From Gramella sp. Hel_I_59 (lineage in GTDB: Bacteria > Bacteroidota > Bacteroidia > Flavobacteriales > Flavobacteriaceae), in the NCBI RefSeq assembly GCF_006714895.1, contig NZ_VFME01000001.1:310001-374000 (forward strand): a DNA stretch of 64,000 bases, in the 5' to 3' direction. The notes under the pieces were generated by a model, which worked only from the letters and a program-made list of their open reading frames with translations, was not told where the DNA came from and made no database searches. The position numbers and the translations under genes are program-made. Each line of letters starts with the position of its first letter. Within the stretch, counting starts at the first letter, position 1. Positions 26,905-35,462 of the stretch are shown here, piece after piece.

Positions 26905-28157
26905 TTGGTAACTTCTTCGAGTTGAAAGACTTTGTGGATCAATTCCAGGCTTTCATCCGTGGTTTCAGTATCTCCTTTGAGGTGATTTGCAAAATGTTTC
27001 ATGATCTTCTGGATGATACGATTGCTTACAATTTCAGCATGTTCATCATTAAAATCTGACATTTTTTTACGCTGGAAGTCCAGTTCATCGTCCTTCATAG
27101 ATCTTAGCTTTTTCTTCAAAGCTTTGATCGTTGGAGCAAACTTTCTTGTTTCCAGCCATTGGTTAAAGTCGTTTTCAACTTCAGCAATGATCTCTTTTGC
27201 CTGCGGAATGAATTGTTTTCTTCTTTCCAGTGTTTCATCGGTCATTTGCGATAAATGATCAAGATGAATCAACTGCACGTTGGGCAATTCTTCAACATCT
27301 TCTGAAACGTTCTTCGGAATAGAAAGATCAAGGATCAAAAGATCTTTTTTAGAATAAATAAGTTCTTTGGAAACCGTAGGATTCTGAGCTCCGGTAGCAA
27401 CGATCAAAATATCACTATTTCTTATCTCTGCCTGAAGATCTGCATAATCCTTAACGATAAGATCAAACTTACCAGCAACTTTTTCAGCTTTATCCTTCGT
27501 TCTATTGATTAAGGTAATATGGTTATTACGGGTATGTTTTACCAGATTTTCACAAGTATTACGACCTATTTTCCCTGTTCCGAAGAGAAGAATGTTCTTA
27601 TCTGAAACATTCTCGATGTTCTTTAATATATATTGTACAGAGGCAAATGAAACTGAAGTCGCTCCACTCGAAATCTCTGTCTCGTTCTTAATTCTTTTAC
27701 TGGCCTGGATGACGGCATTAACAAGTCTTTCCAGAAATGCATTTACCAATCCAAGTTTTTTGGAACGTACAAAAGCAACCTTTAACTGACTTATAATTTC
27801 AAAATCACCTAGGATCTGGCTGTCCAGTCCTGTTCCAACCCTGAAAATATGTGCGATCGCCTGTTTGTTCTTATAAACGTAGGCCACTTTCTCAAATTCT
27901 TCAACCGTTCCATGAGTATGCTCACAAAGCAATTTGATCAACTGGAAAGGATGTTCTGCGAAACCGTAAATTTCAGTACGATTACAGGTGGAGGTTAAAA
28001 GAATACCATCGATACCTTCGCGGCCGGCCTGTTTCAACAAATTTTCCTTCGCCTGTTCCGTAAGACTGAAATGTCCCCGGATCTCGGCATCAGCCTTTTT
28101 GTAGCTTAAACCTATCGTATAAAAATGCTTACCTCTTGAAATGTGATAATCTTCCAT
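26901..28157 (-). CDS. hemA: Glutamyl-tRNA reductase
   Basis: Reduces glutamyl-tRNA with NADPH to glutamate-1-semialdehyde, the entry to C5-pathway haem synthesis. The 418-residue protein has the catalytic cysteine in LTSTCNRTEIYG, the NADPH domain (ILLFGTGKIGRNTCENL) and a C-terminal helical dimerisation domain. I choose ATG 28157 (MEDYHISRGKHFYTIGLSY): the longer frame to 28205 begins upstream of the promoter. The next enzyme, HemL, is not in the window. Haem control of HemA stability is known elsewhere but not readable here. Confidence 0.96.
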   Translation of the reverse strand: MEDYHISRGKHFYTIGLSYKKADAEIRGHFSLTEQAKENLLKQAGREGIDGILLTSTCNRTEIYGFAEHPFQLIKLLCEHTHGTVEEFEKVAYVYKNKQAIAHIFRVGTGLDSQILGDFEIISQLKVAFVRSKKLGLVNAFLERLVNAVIQASKRIKNETEISSGATSVSFASVQYILKNIENVSDKNILLFGTGKIGRNTCENLVKHTRNNHITLINRTKDKAEKVAGKFDLIVKDYADLQAEIRNSDILIVATGAQNPTVSKELIYSKKDLLILDLSIPKNVSEDVEELPNVQLIHLDHLSQMTDETLERRKQFIPQAKEIIAEVENDFNQWLETRKFAPTIKALKKKLRSMKDDELDFQRKKMSDFNDEHAEIVSNRIIQKIMKHFANHLKGDTETTDESLELIHKVFQLEEVTK

Positions 28158-28180
28158 GTATCGATTTGGAAATACGTTTG

Positions 28181-28188
28181 CAAAAATA
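28181..28188 (-). promoter_or_regulatory. Promoter -7 element of the hem operon
   Basis: Minus-strand TATTTTTG, exact TAnnTTTG, 23 bases upstream of hemA ATG 28157. It would drive hemA-C-D-E-trkH-F-B, since no terminator is seen inside. Confidence 0.6.
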
Positions 28189-28283
28189 GCAGAAGAGTAT
28201 TTCAAAAAATAACGCTAGAGGCACTAAATGTGTCGATAGATGATATTTATCAGCTTTTTAAAGTCCGAATCTTCAAAATGCGC

Positions 28284-28291
28284 TATTTTTG
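28284..28291 (+). promoter_or_regulatory. Promoter -7 element of the AraC regulator gene
   Basis: TATTTTTG on the plus strand, 65 bases upstream of the start codon. It lies ~96 bases from the divergent hemA element, so a regulator could control both. Confidence 0.5.
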
Positions 28292-28356
28292 TAGTAAACA
28301 AAGCTGTTATGAATAGATTTGTTTAGACTGATTCTAAATAAATAAATTTTCTGAGG

Positions 28357-29247
28357 ATGGATGAGAGTAAAAAAAATAACGCTGTAAGTATTTCAGAAGA
28401 AATCAAGATCGAAGATGGTTTCTATATACTGAAGTTTCAGAATGACACTGATGAGAATAAGATCATGTCACGAGAAATTGATAATAGTTTTATTCAATTT
28501 CACTTCAATGTGAAGGGAAACAGCAAGTTTCTTTTCAACAGCGGGAGTTACGAATTACCACTTCCTGAAGAGAATTCACTTTTACTATACAATCCGCAGC
28601 GCGATCTACCACTACATTTATCCATGGAAAAGGAGAGTTGGTTAATTTCTCTGGTTATTTCCATTAAGAAATTTCACGCTTTGTTTTCTCAGGAAGCAGA
28701 TTATATCACTTTTTTAAGCGGTGACAATAAGGATAAAAAATACTATAAGGATGCTCAGGTATCACCTTCAACCGCGGTAGTATTGAACCAGATCATGAAT
28801 TTTAATCTGACTCCCAGTATCAAAAACCTTTATTTTAAAGCGAAAGCTTTTGAATTATTAAGTCTGTACTTTAATAAAGCGGAAAATCCAGATCTGGAAC
28901 AATGTCCGTTTTTGAGTGATGAAGAGAATATTAAGAAAATTAGGAGAGCAAAAGATATCGTGATCGCAAGAATGGCAGAGCCACCATCTCTTCAGGAACT
29001 TTCAGATGAAATTGGACTTAGTCTTAAAAAGCTAAAAGAAGGTTTTAAACAAATTTATGGCGATTCGGTTTATAGCTTTCTGTTCGATTATAAAATGGAA
29101 TATGCACGTAAGCTTCTGGAAACAGGTGAATATAATGTAAATGAAGTAGGACTGAAGGTTGGTTACAGTACGGCGAGTCACTTTATTGCTGGTTTTAAAA
29201 AGAAATTTGGAACCACGCCGAAGAAATATACATTGTCAGTTAGCTAA
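28357..29247 (+). CDS. AraC-family transcriptional regulator
   Basis: 296 residues: an N-terminal sensory region (~1-180) of the kind seen in PchR-like regulators (SFIQFHFNVKGNSKFLF) and a C-terminal double helix-turn-helix (~190-296; PPSLQELSDEIGLSLKKLKEGFKQ, NVNEVGLKVGYSTASHFIAGFKKKFGTTPKKY). It sits between divergent hemA and co-directional hemH, so haem or iron-responsive control of these genes is a reasonable inference. The ligand is unknown. The transcript has a leader of ~60 bases. Confidence 0.9.
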   Translation: MDESKKNNAVSISEEIKIEDGFYILKFQNDTDENKIMSREIDNSFIQFHFNVKGNSKFLFNSGSYELPLPEENSLLLYNPQRDLPLHLSMEKESWLISLVISIKKFHALFSQEADYITFLSGDNKDKKYYKDAQVSPSTAVVLNQIMNFNLTPSIKNLYFKAKAFELLSLYFNKAENPDLEQCPFLSDEENIKKIRRAKDIVIARMAEPPSLQELSDEIGLSLKKLKEGFKQIYGDSVYSFLFDYKMEYARKLLETGEYNVNEVGLKVGYSTASHFIAGFKKKFGTTPKKYTLSVS

Positions 29248-29308
29248 CTGATTATTGAATCATAGAGAACACTAATTATAAATTGTATTTCAATAGACCA
29301 GTTAGTAT

Positions 29309-29316
29309 TATTTTTG
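29309..29316 (+). promoter_or_regulatory. Promoter -7 element of hemH
   Basis: TATTTTTG, exact TAnnTTTG match, 18 bases before the hemH start; a TTG occurs at 29283-29285. Confidence 0.6.
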
Positions 29317-29334
29317 AGTTGAAAAAGAAAAATT

Positions 29335-30372
29335 ATGAGTAAAGGCGTATTGCTGGTAAATCTGGGTTCTCCAGACAGTACCGACCCCAAAGATGTCAAG
29401 AAATATTTAGGTGAATTCCTTATGGATGAGCGAGTGATCGATGTGCCATACTGGGCCAGAACACTACTGGTAAAGGGAATTGTATTGAACACCCGTCCTA
29501 AAAAATCTGCTGAAGCTTACCAGAAGATCTGGTGGGATGAAGGTTCCCCGTTAATTGTACTTTCAGAAAGACTTCAGAATAAAATTGATGAAAAGACATC
29601 TGTACCAATTGCTTTGGCAATGAGGTATGGAACTCCAAATATTAAACAGGGCTTACAGGAATTAAAGGATAAAGGAGTGGACGAAGTGCTGCTTTTTCCA
29701 TTGTATCCACAATTCGCCATGGCTACTACTGAAACTATTCTTGTTTTGGCTGAAGAGTTACGCAAGGAATTTTTTCCTGAGATGAGCTTTACGACAGTAC
29801 CACCATTCTATAATCATCCAGATTACGTGCGAACACTGGCAAATAGTATCGCAGAGAATCTTGAAGGAAAAGAATACGAGCACTTGTTATTTTCTTATCA
29901 TGGCGTTCCCGAAAGACATATTCGTAAAAGTGATGTGACCAGCTCACATTGTAAGATAGACGGCTCCTGTTGCCAGACGGCATCGTCTGCTCACCAGTTC
30001 TGTTATCGCCACCAATGCTTTGAAACTACAAGGTTGGTTGCGGAACATTTGGGAATGAAGCCTAATACTTATAGCGTTTCCTTCCAGTCACGATTAGGAT
30101 TCGACCCATGGTTAAAACCTTATACAGATAGAACCATCGAAAGATTTGGAAAACAGGGAATGAAGAAATTAGCCATTGTAACTCCGGCTTTCGTATCAGA
30201 TTGTCTGGAAACACTGGAAGAAATTGCCATGGAAGGCGAAGAGATCTTCCATGAAGTTGGTGGAAAAGATTTCTCTGTAGTTCCATGTTTGAACGATCGT
30301 GAAGATTGGGTAAAAGTATTATCCAGATGGATCGATGAGTGGGCAACACAGCAAACTCCGGTTGAGGCTTAA
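29335..30372 (+). CDS. hemH: Ferrochelatase
   Basis: Inserts Fe2+ into protoporphyrin IX, the last haem step. The 345 residues show LLVNLGSPDSTDPKDVKKYL at the start, LFPLYPQFA, the metal-site histidine in SYHGVPERHI, and YSVSFQSRLGFDPWLKP, then VVTP-like TPAFVSDCLETLEEI. Several cysteines cluster at ~205-225 (CKIDGSCC, CYRHQCF). The stop codon shares a base with the following MATE gene (TAATG). Confidence 0.96.
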   Translation: MSKGVLLVNLGSPDSTDPKDVKKYLGEFLMDERVIDVPYWARTLLVKGIVLNTRPKKSAEAYQKIWWDEGSPLIVLSERLQNKIDEKTSVPIALAMRYGTPNIKQGLQELKDKGVDEVLLFPLYPQFAMATTETILVLAEELRKEFFPEMSFTTVPPFYNHPDYVRTLANSIAENLEGKEYEHLLFSYHGVPERHIRKSDVTSSHCKIDGSCCQTASSAHQFCYRHQCFETTRLVAEHLGMKPNTYSVSFQSRLGFDPWLKPYTDRTIERFGKQGMKKLAIVTPAFVSDCLETLEEIAMEGEEIFHEVGGKDFSVVPCLNDREDWVKVLSRWIDEWATQQTPVEA

Positions 30373-31712
30373 TGGCCGTTCGTAATTCTAAAGAACTGGG
30401 TGATAAACCCATTGGTAAACTTCTTATTCAACAAGCTTTACCGGCATCTGTAGGCATATTGGTGATGTCATTGAACATCTTGGTAGATACTATTTTTGTT
30501 GGAAATTGGATAGGTCCGATTGCAATTGCGGCTATCAATGTTGTTTTACCAGTCTCTTTTTTTATAGCAGCTTTGGGAATGGCTATCGGGATAGGTGGAA
30601 GTTCGATCATTTCCCGGGCGCTTGGCGCAAATGAAGATTCTAAAGCCTTACGAACCTTTGGAAACCAGATCACGCTAACATTAGTTTTATCGATAGGCCT
30701 GGTAATCCCGGGGTTGATATTCGTTGATGATCTCATTCCTGCATTTGGAGGAATGGGCGAGATCTTCGATCCTGCAAAGATCTATTATATCATCGTACTC
30801 TGCGGTGTACCTATGCTGGCGCTAGCTATGATGGGGAACAACGTAATTCGGGCAGAGGGAAAACCTCGTTTTGCCATGATCGCGATGATCATTCCCTCTG
30901 TAGTCAATCTTATTCTGGATTATATTCTTATCAATAAGCTGAATATGGGAATGGAAGGTGCCGCCCTGGCAACAACTGCATCCTATTTCTTCTGCATGGC
31001 TTATATTATCTGGTTTTTTCTTTCGAAGAACTCAGAATTAAAGATCAGTTTTTCTCATTTCAACATGGATTTTCCTATTCTGAAGGAAATTTCAGCATTG
31101 GGAGTTGTCACTCTGGCCAGGCAGGCAGTAGTGAGTGTGACCTATCTTTTAATGAATAATATTCTTTTTGATCTTGGTGGAGAAGAATCGATCACCGTAT
31201 ATGCGATCATTGCTCGGATGCTGATGTTCGCACTTTTCCCGGTTCTCGGAGTCACCCAGGGATTTCTGCCCATTGCTGGTTTTAATTACGGGGCAGAGAA
31301 CTTCAGCCGCGTTCGAAAAAGCATCAATACGGCCATTTTATACTCCTTCCTGATGGGGCTTTTGATCTTTGGCGGAATCATGATTTTCGCGCCAGATATC
31401 GTCGCAATATTTACCACGGAACCAAGTATTCTGGAGCAAACACCTTCAGCAATGCGCTGGGTTTTTGCAGCAATTCCAATCGTAACTATTCAACTAATTG
31501 GCGCCGCATATTTCCAGGCAATTGGGAAAGCTGTGCCTGCATTTTTACTAACCCTATCGCGACAGGGATTTATCTTTATTCCGCTGGTTTTAATTCTTCC
31601 GAAGTACTATGGAGAACTCGGCGTCTGGATCTCTTTTCCAATTGCCGATGTGCTTTCTACCATCATTACTGCCTATTTCCTGAATCGTGAGATTCGGCAT
31701 ACGCTCAAGTAA
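30372..31712 (+). CDS. MATE-family multidrug/toxin exporter
   Basis: 446 residues with twelve hydrophobic segments in two halves (KPIGKLLIQQALPASVGILVMSLNILVDTIFVGNWIG; GVVTLARQAVVSVTYLLMN) as in MATE cation antiporters that export drugs or metabolites with Na+ or H+. TAATG coupling to hemH suggests cotranscription; whether it handles porphyrins or unrelated compounds cannot be told. The following gene begins ~60 bases after its stop. Confidence 0.9.
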   Translation: MAVRNSKELGDKPIGKLLIQQALPASVGILVMSLNILVDTIFVGNWIGPIAIAAINVVLPVSFFIAALGMAIGIGGSSIISRALGANEDSKALRTFGNQITLTLVLSIGLVIPGLIFVDDLIPAFGGMGEIFDPAKIYYIIVLCGVPMLALAMMGNNVIRAEGKPRFAMIAMIIPSVVNLILDYILINKLNMGMEGAALATTASYFFCMAYIIWFFLSKNSELKISFSHFNMDFPILKEISALGVVTLARQAVVSVTYLLMNNILFDLGGEESITVYAIIARMLMFALFPVLGVTQGFLPIAGFNYGAENFSRVRKSINTAILYSFLMGLLIFGGIMIFAPDIVAIFTTEPSILEQTPSAMRWVFAAIPIVTIQLIGAAYFQAIGKAVPAFLLTLSRQGFIFIPLVLILPKYYGELGVWISFPIADVLSTIITAYFLNREIRHTLK

Positions 31713-31773
31713 ACTTCAGAAGCTTGAAAATTATAGTAAATCCTTATCTTTAAAGCAGACTAAACGATTTTCT

Positions 31774-34700
31774 ATGAACCAATCTCTACTTAGGCTATCA
31801 GTTCTTTTTCTGATCGCCACTCTTTTCAATTCACAAAAACATATTGCACAGGAAAATTCCGAAGAACTTTACGGAGCTCTGGAATATCGACTAATCGGTC
31901 CGTTTCGAGGTGGACGAAGTGCTGCAGTAACCGGTGTTCCCGGCAAGCCAAATCTTTTCTATTTTGGCGCTGCGGGCGGTGGTGTATGGAAAACAACGAA
32001 TGGAGGTCGCAGCTGGAGCAATATATCTGATGGTTATTTTGGAGGTTCCATTGGCGCCATTGAGGTTGCCAAAAGCGATCCAAATGTGATGTATGTGGGA
32101 GGTGGAGAAAAAACGGTTCGTGGAAATGTTTCTTCTGGCTACGGAATCTGGAAAACTGAAGATGCCGGGAAGACCTGGACTTCCGCTGGATTAAAAAACA
32201 GTCGGCATGTTCCCAGAATCGTAATTCATCCGAAGGATTACAATACTGTATATGCAGCGGTTCTTGGAAATATTTACAAACCTACCGAAGAACGGGGAGT
32301 TTATAAATCTACCGATGGTGGTAAGAACTGGAAAAAAGTTCTTTTTTCTAATGCAGATGCCGGTGCGGTAGATCTAATTATGGATCCTAACAATCCGCGA
32401 GTTTTATATGCGAGTACATGGAATGTTCAGCGTACGCCTTACAGTCTTAGCAGTGGAGGAGAGGGATCAGCTTTATGGAAAAGTACAGATAGCGGGGAAA
32501 CCTGGAAGGAAATTTCAGAAAATAATGGTTTTCCGAAGGATACTTTAGGGATCATTGGTGTGACCGTCTCTCCGGCAAACAGCGAAAGAGTCTGGGCTAT
32601 TGTTGAAAATAAAGAAAAAGGAGGCGTTTATCGGAGTGACGATGCGGGTGAAACCTGGAATTTGATCAACGACGACCGTAGCCTGCGACAACGTGCCTGG
32701 TATTATACACGAATCTATGCCGACTCCGAAGATGAAGACAAGGTATATGTGCTCAATGTGAATTATCATACAAGTACCGATGGTGGTAAGACTTACAGTT
32801 CTGCCAATGCACCACACGGCGATCACCATGATTTATGGATCGCTCCAGATGATTCCCAAAGAATGATCATGGGCGACGATGGTGGAGCACAAATTACCTA
32901 CGACGGTGGTGAAACCTGGAGTACTTATCATAACCAGCCGACTTCACAGTTTTATAGGGTAACTACAGATAATTCATTTCCGTATAGAATATATGCGGCA
33001 CAGCAGGATAATTCTACGGTTAGAATCAGGCATAGAACAGAAGGTGGAAGCATTGGCGAAGGCGACTGGGAATCTACAGCCGGAGGAGAAAGCGCACATA
33101 TTGCCGTAGATCCTGAAAATCCTGAGATCGTGTATGGTGGAAGTTATGATGGATTTCTAACCCGGTATAATCATGAGACCGGGACCGTGCGGAGTATTAG
33201 TGTCTGGCCAGACAATCCAATGGGTCATGGAGCTGAAGATCTCAAATATCGTTTCCAGTGGAATTTCCCAATTTTCTTCTCTCCACATAATCCTGATAAA
33301 TTGTATACCGCGTCCAATCATTTGCATATGACCAAGAATGAAGGGGAAAGCTGGGAAGAAATTAGTCCTGATCTTACGAGAAATGACAAGTCGAAACAAA
33401 AGTCTTCAGGAGGGCCTATCACTCAGGATAATACTTCCGTAGAGTATTACAGTACTATTTTCGCTGCTGCAGAGTCGCCTTTAAAGGAAGGCTTGCTTTG
33501 GACTGGAAGTGATGACGGCCTTGTGCATGTTTCCAGGGATGGTGGAAAAAACTGGGAAAATGTAACTCCCAAAGGAATGCCGGAGTGGATGATGATCAAT
33601 AGCATTGAACCTTCGGTTTTTGATGAAGGCACAGCTTATATCGCGGGAACCAGGTACAAACTGGGAGATTTTGCTCCTTATTTATACAAAACGACCAACT
33701 ATGGGAATTCCTGGAAAAAGATCACTACAGGAATTTCTTCGGAACATTTTACGAGGGTGGTTCGTGAAGATCCTGAAAAGCAAGGCTTGCTTTATGCAGG
33801 AACTGAGACCGGGATGTATATTTCATTTGATGACGGAGCGAACTGGAAAGCTTTTCAGTTAAATCTGCCAATCGTTCCAATCACCGATCTTGCCATTAAA
33901 GAAAACAATTTGATCGTGGCTACGCAGGGAAGAAGTCTCTGGATCATTGATGATCTAAGCCTGTTACACCAGTTGAACTCAGTTGAAAAGGATCAGGATC
34001 ATTTATTTAAGCCGAAAGCTTCCTATAGAATGGATGGCAGATCTAGAGAAAGTGCTACAGCCGGGACGAACCATCCTGCCGGAGTGATGACCTATTTTTT
34101 TCTGAAGGATCCTGAAGTGAAGAAAGTGAAGTTAAGCTATTTAAATGCTGAAAATGATACTATTCAGAGCTTCTCTTCTGAAGCAGAAAAGAACAAACTG
34201 GAAGTAAGCAAAGGAGCCAATCAGCATGTTTGGGATATGCGTGGCGAAGGCGCTGAGCGACTTGACGGAATGATCCTTTGGTGGGCGAGTACAGATGCTC
34301 CGCAAGCGGTTCCCGGAAATTACAAGGTAGTTCTGGAAGTGGAAGATGAGGTGATGAGACAGGATTTCGAGATTTTAGCAGATGCGAATGCCGAAACCGA
34401 TCTGGCTGGAATGCAAAAACAATACGATTTTATTTCCAGCGTGAATAAAACCGTAGACAAGGCTCACCAATCCATCAAAAAAATGAGAAAGGTCGATGCG
34501 CAATTGCAGGATTTTCAGAAGCAGTATAAAAACAATGAGCAGGTAAAACCCTTGCTGGAAAAAGCAAAAACCCTTAGTGAGGAACTTTCAGAAATAGAAA
34601 ATGCGCTTTACCAGACCAGGAATCGCAGTAACCAGGATCCGCTAAATTTCCCGATAAAACTCACCAATAAACTGGCGCATTTGAATAGTCTCGTAGGAAT

Positions 34701-34872
34701 GGACGATTTTCCACCAACGCAGCAGGATATTGCAGTTAAAGACCAACTTACTGCCAGTATCAACGAAGAATTGAATAAATTTGACCAGCTTTTAGAAGAA
34801 GAAGTAAAAGCTTTTAATAAGGAATTTAATGCGATGGATCTTAATTATCTATTCGTAGAGACTGAAGACTAA
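31774..34872 (+). CDS. Secreted VPS10/BNR-repeat beta-propeller protein
   Basis: 1032 residues from ATG 31774, which gives a signal peptide (MNQSLLRLSVLFLIATLFNS, cleavage near IAQENS). An upstream in-frame start at 31687 lies inside the MATE gene and is rejected. Residues ~25-740 form a propeller of repeated Asp-box/sortilin-like units (VWKTTNGGRSWSN, GIWKTEDAGKTWTS, GVYKSTDGGKNWKK, ALWKSTDSGETWKE). The tail (~760-1032) holds a beta domain and a coiled-coil region. Often annotated as glycosyl hydrolase; no catalytic residues are evident, so I leave the activity open. hemJ begins at the next base. Confidence 0.88.
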   Translation: MNQSLLRLSVLFLIATLFNSQKHIAQENSEELYGALEYRLIGPFRGGRSAAVTGVPGKPNLFYFGAAGGGVWKTTNGGRSWSNISDGYFGGSIGAIEVAKSDPNVMYVGGGEKTVRGNVSSGYGIWKTEDAGKTWTSAGLKNSRHVPRIVIHPKDYNTVYAAVLGNIYKPTEERGVYKSTDGGKNWKKVLFSNADAGAVDLIMDPNNPRVLYASTWNVQRTPYSLSSGGEGSALWKSTDSGETWKEISENNGFPKDTLGIIGVTVSPANSERVWAIVENKEKGGVYRSDDAGETWNLINDDRSLRQRAWYYTRIYADSEDEDKVYVLNVNYHTSTDGGKTYSSANAPHGDHHDLWIAPDDSQRMIMGDDGGAQITYDGGETWSTYHNQPTSQFYRVTTDNSFPYRIYAAQQDNSTVRIRHRTEGGSIGEGDWESTAGGESAHIAVDPENPEIVYGGSYDGFLTRYNHETGTVRSISVWPDNPMGHGAEDLKYRFQWNFPIFFSPHNPDKLYTASNHLHMTKNEGESWEEISPDLTRNDKSKQKSSGGPITQDNTSVEYYSTIFAAAESPLKEGLLWTGSDDGLVHVSRDGGKNWENVTPKGMPEWMMINSIEPSVFDEGTAYIAGTRYKLGDFAPYLYKTTNYGNSWKKITTGISSEHFTRVVREDPEKQGLLYAGTETGMYISFDDGANWKAFQLNLPIVPITDLAIKENNLIVATQGRSLWIIDDLSLLHQLNSVEKDQDHLFKPKASYRMDGRSRESATAGTNHPAGVMTYFFLKDPEVKKVKLSYLNAENDTIQSFSSEAEKNKLEVSKGANQHVWDMRGEGAERLDGMILWWASTDAPQAVPGNYKVVLEVEDEVMRQDFEILADANAETDLAGMQKQYDFISSVNKTVDKAHQSIKKMRKVDAQLQDFQKQYKNNEQVKPLLEKAKTLSEELSEIENALYQTRNRSNQDPLNFPIKLTNKLAHLNSLVGMDDFPPTQQDIAVKDQLTASINEELNKFDQLLEEEVKAFNKEFNAMDLNYLFVETED

Positions 34873-35421
34873 ATGGAGTACTATAATTATATCAAAGCCC
34901 TGCACCTTATTTTCGTAATTACGTGGTTTGCCGGGCTTTTTTATATTCCGCGCTTATTCGTATACCAGATCGAAGCTGCAGAAAAGCCAGAACCCGATAA
35001 AACGATTCTCGGAGACCAGCTAAAACTGATGGCGAAAAGGCTCTGGTTCATTATCACCTGGCCTTCCGCGATCCTGGCGAGCGCTTTCGCCTTTACATTA
35101 CTGGCAATGGTTCCTGGCTGGCTTGAGCAACCCTGGATGCATGTGAAACTTGGTTTTGTAGTGCTATTATTCGCCTATCACTTTAAGACCCATCTAATTT
35201 TCAAAGAACTGCAGAAAGGGATTATTAACTGGACTTCGAACGGGATGCGCATCTGGAATGAGGGAAGCACGCTTATCCTGTTTTCAGTAATTTTCCTGGT
35301 TATCGTGCGCGATGCTATTAACTGGATCTACGGAGTTCTGGGTATTTTTCTACTTGGGATCATGTTAATGCTGGGGATTAAATTATACAAAAGAATACGC
35401 TCGAGGAATCCCAATGCCTGA
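34873..35421 (+). CDS. hemJ: HemJ-type protoporphyrinogen IX oxidase
   Basis: The 182-residue membrane protein has four or five hydrophobic helices and the residues characteristic of HemJ (UPF0093/PF03653): His11 (KALHLIFVITWFAGLFYIPR, with Arg27) and MHVKLGF with Lys92 near Trp88. HemJ oxidises protoporphyrinogen IX to protoporphyrin IX, the step between HemF and HemH. No HemG or HemY is visible, so it completes the route. It is often mis-annotated as CopD. It directly abuts the VPS10-like gene. Confidence 0.88.
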   Translation: MEYYNYIKALHLIFVITWFAGLFYIPRLFVYQIEAAEKPEPDKTILGDQLKLMAKRLWFIITWPSAILASAFAFTLLAMVPGWLEQPWMHVKLGFVVLLFAYHFKTHLIFKELQKGIINWTSNGMRIWNEGSTLILFSVIFLVIVRDAINWIYGVLGIFLLGIMLMLGIKLYKRIRSRNPNA

Positions 35422-35462
35422 AATGGTTCGATAATTGTTGCCTTGAAGCGAAGCCTGCCTAT

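Noticed and set aside
28158..28205. Longer HemA start at 28205
   Set aside because: Includes the probable -7 element at 28181-28188; ATG 28157 fits family length.
31687..31773. Longer N-terminus for the VPS10-like protein
   Set aside because: The extension lies inside the MATE gene and would bury the signal peptide found at 31774.
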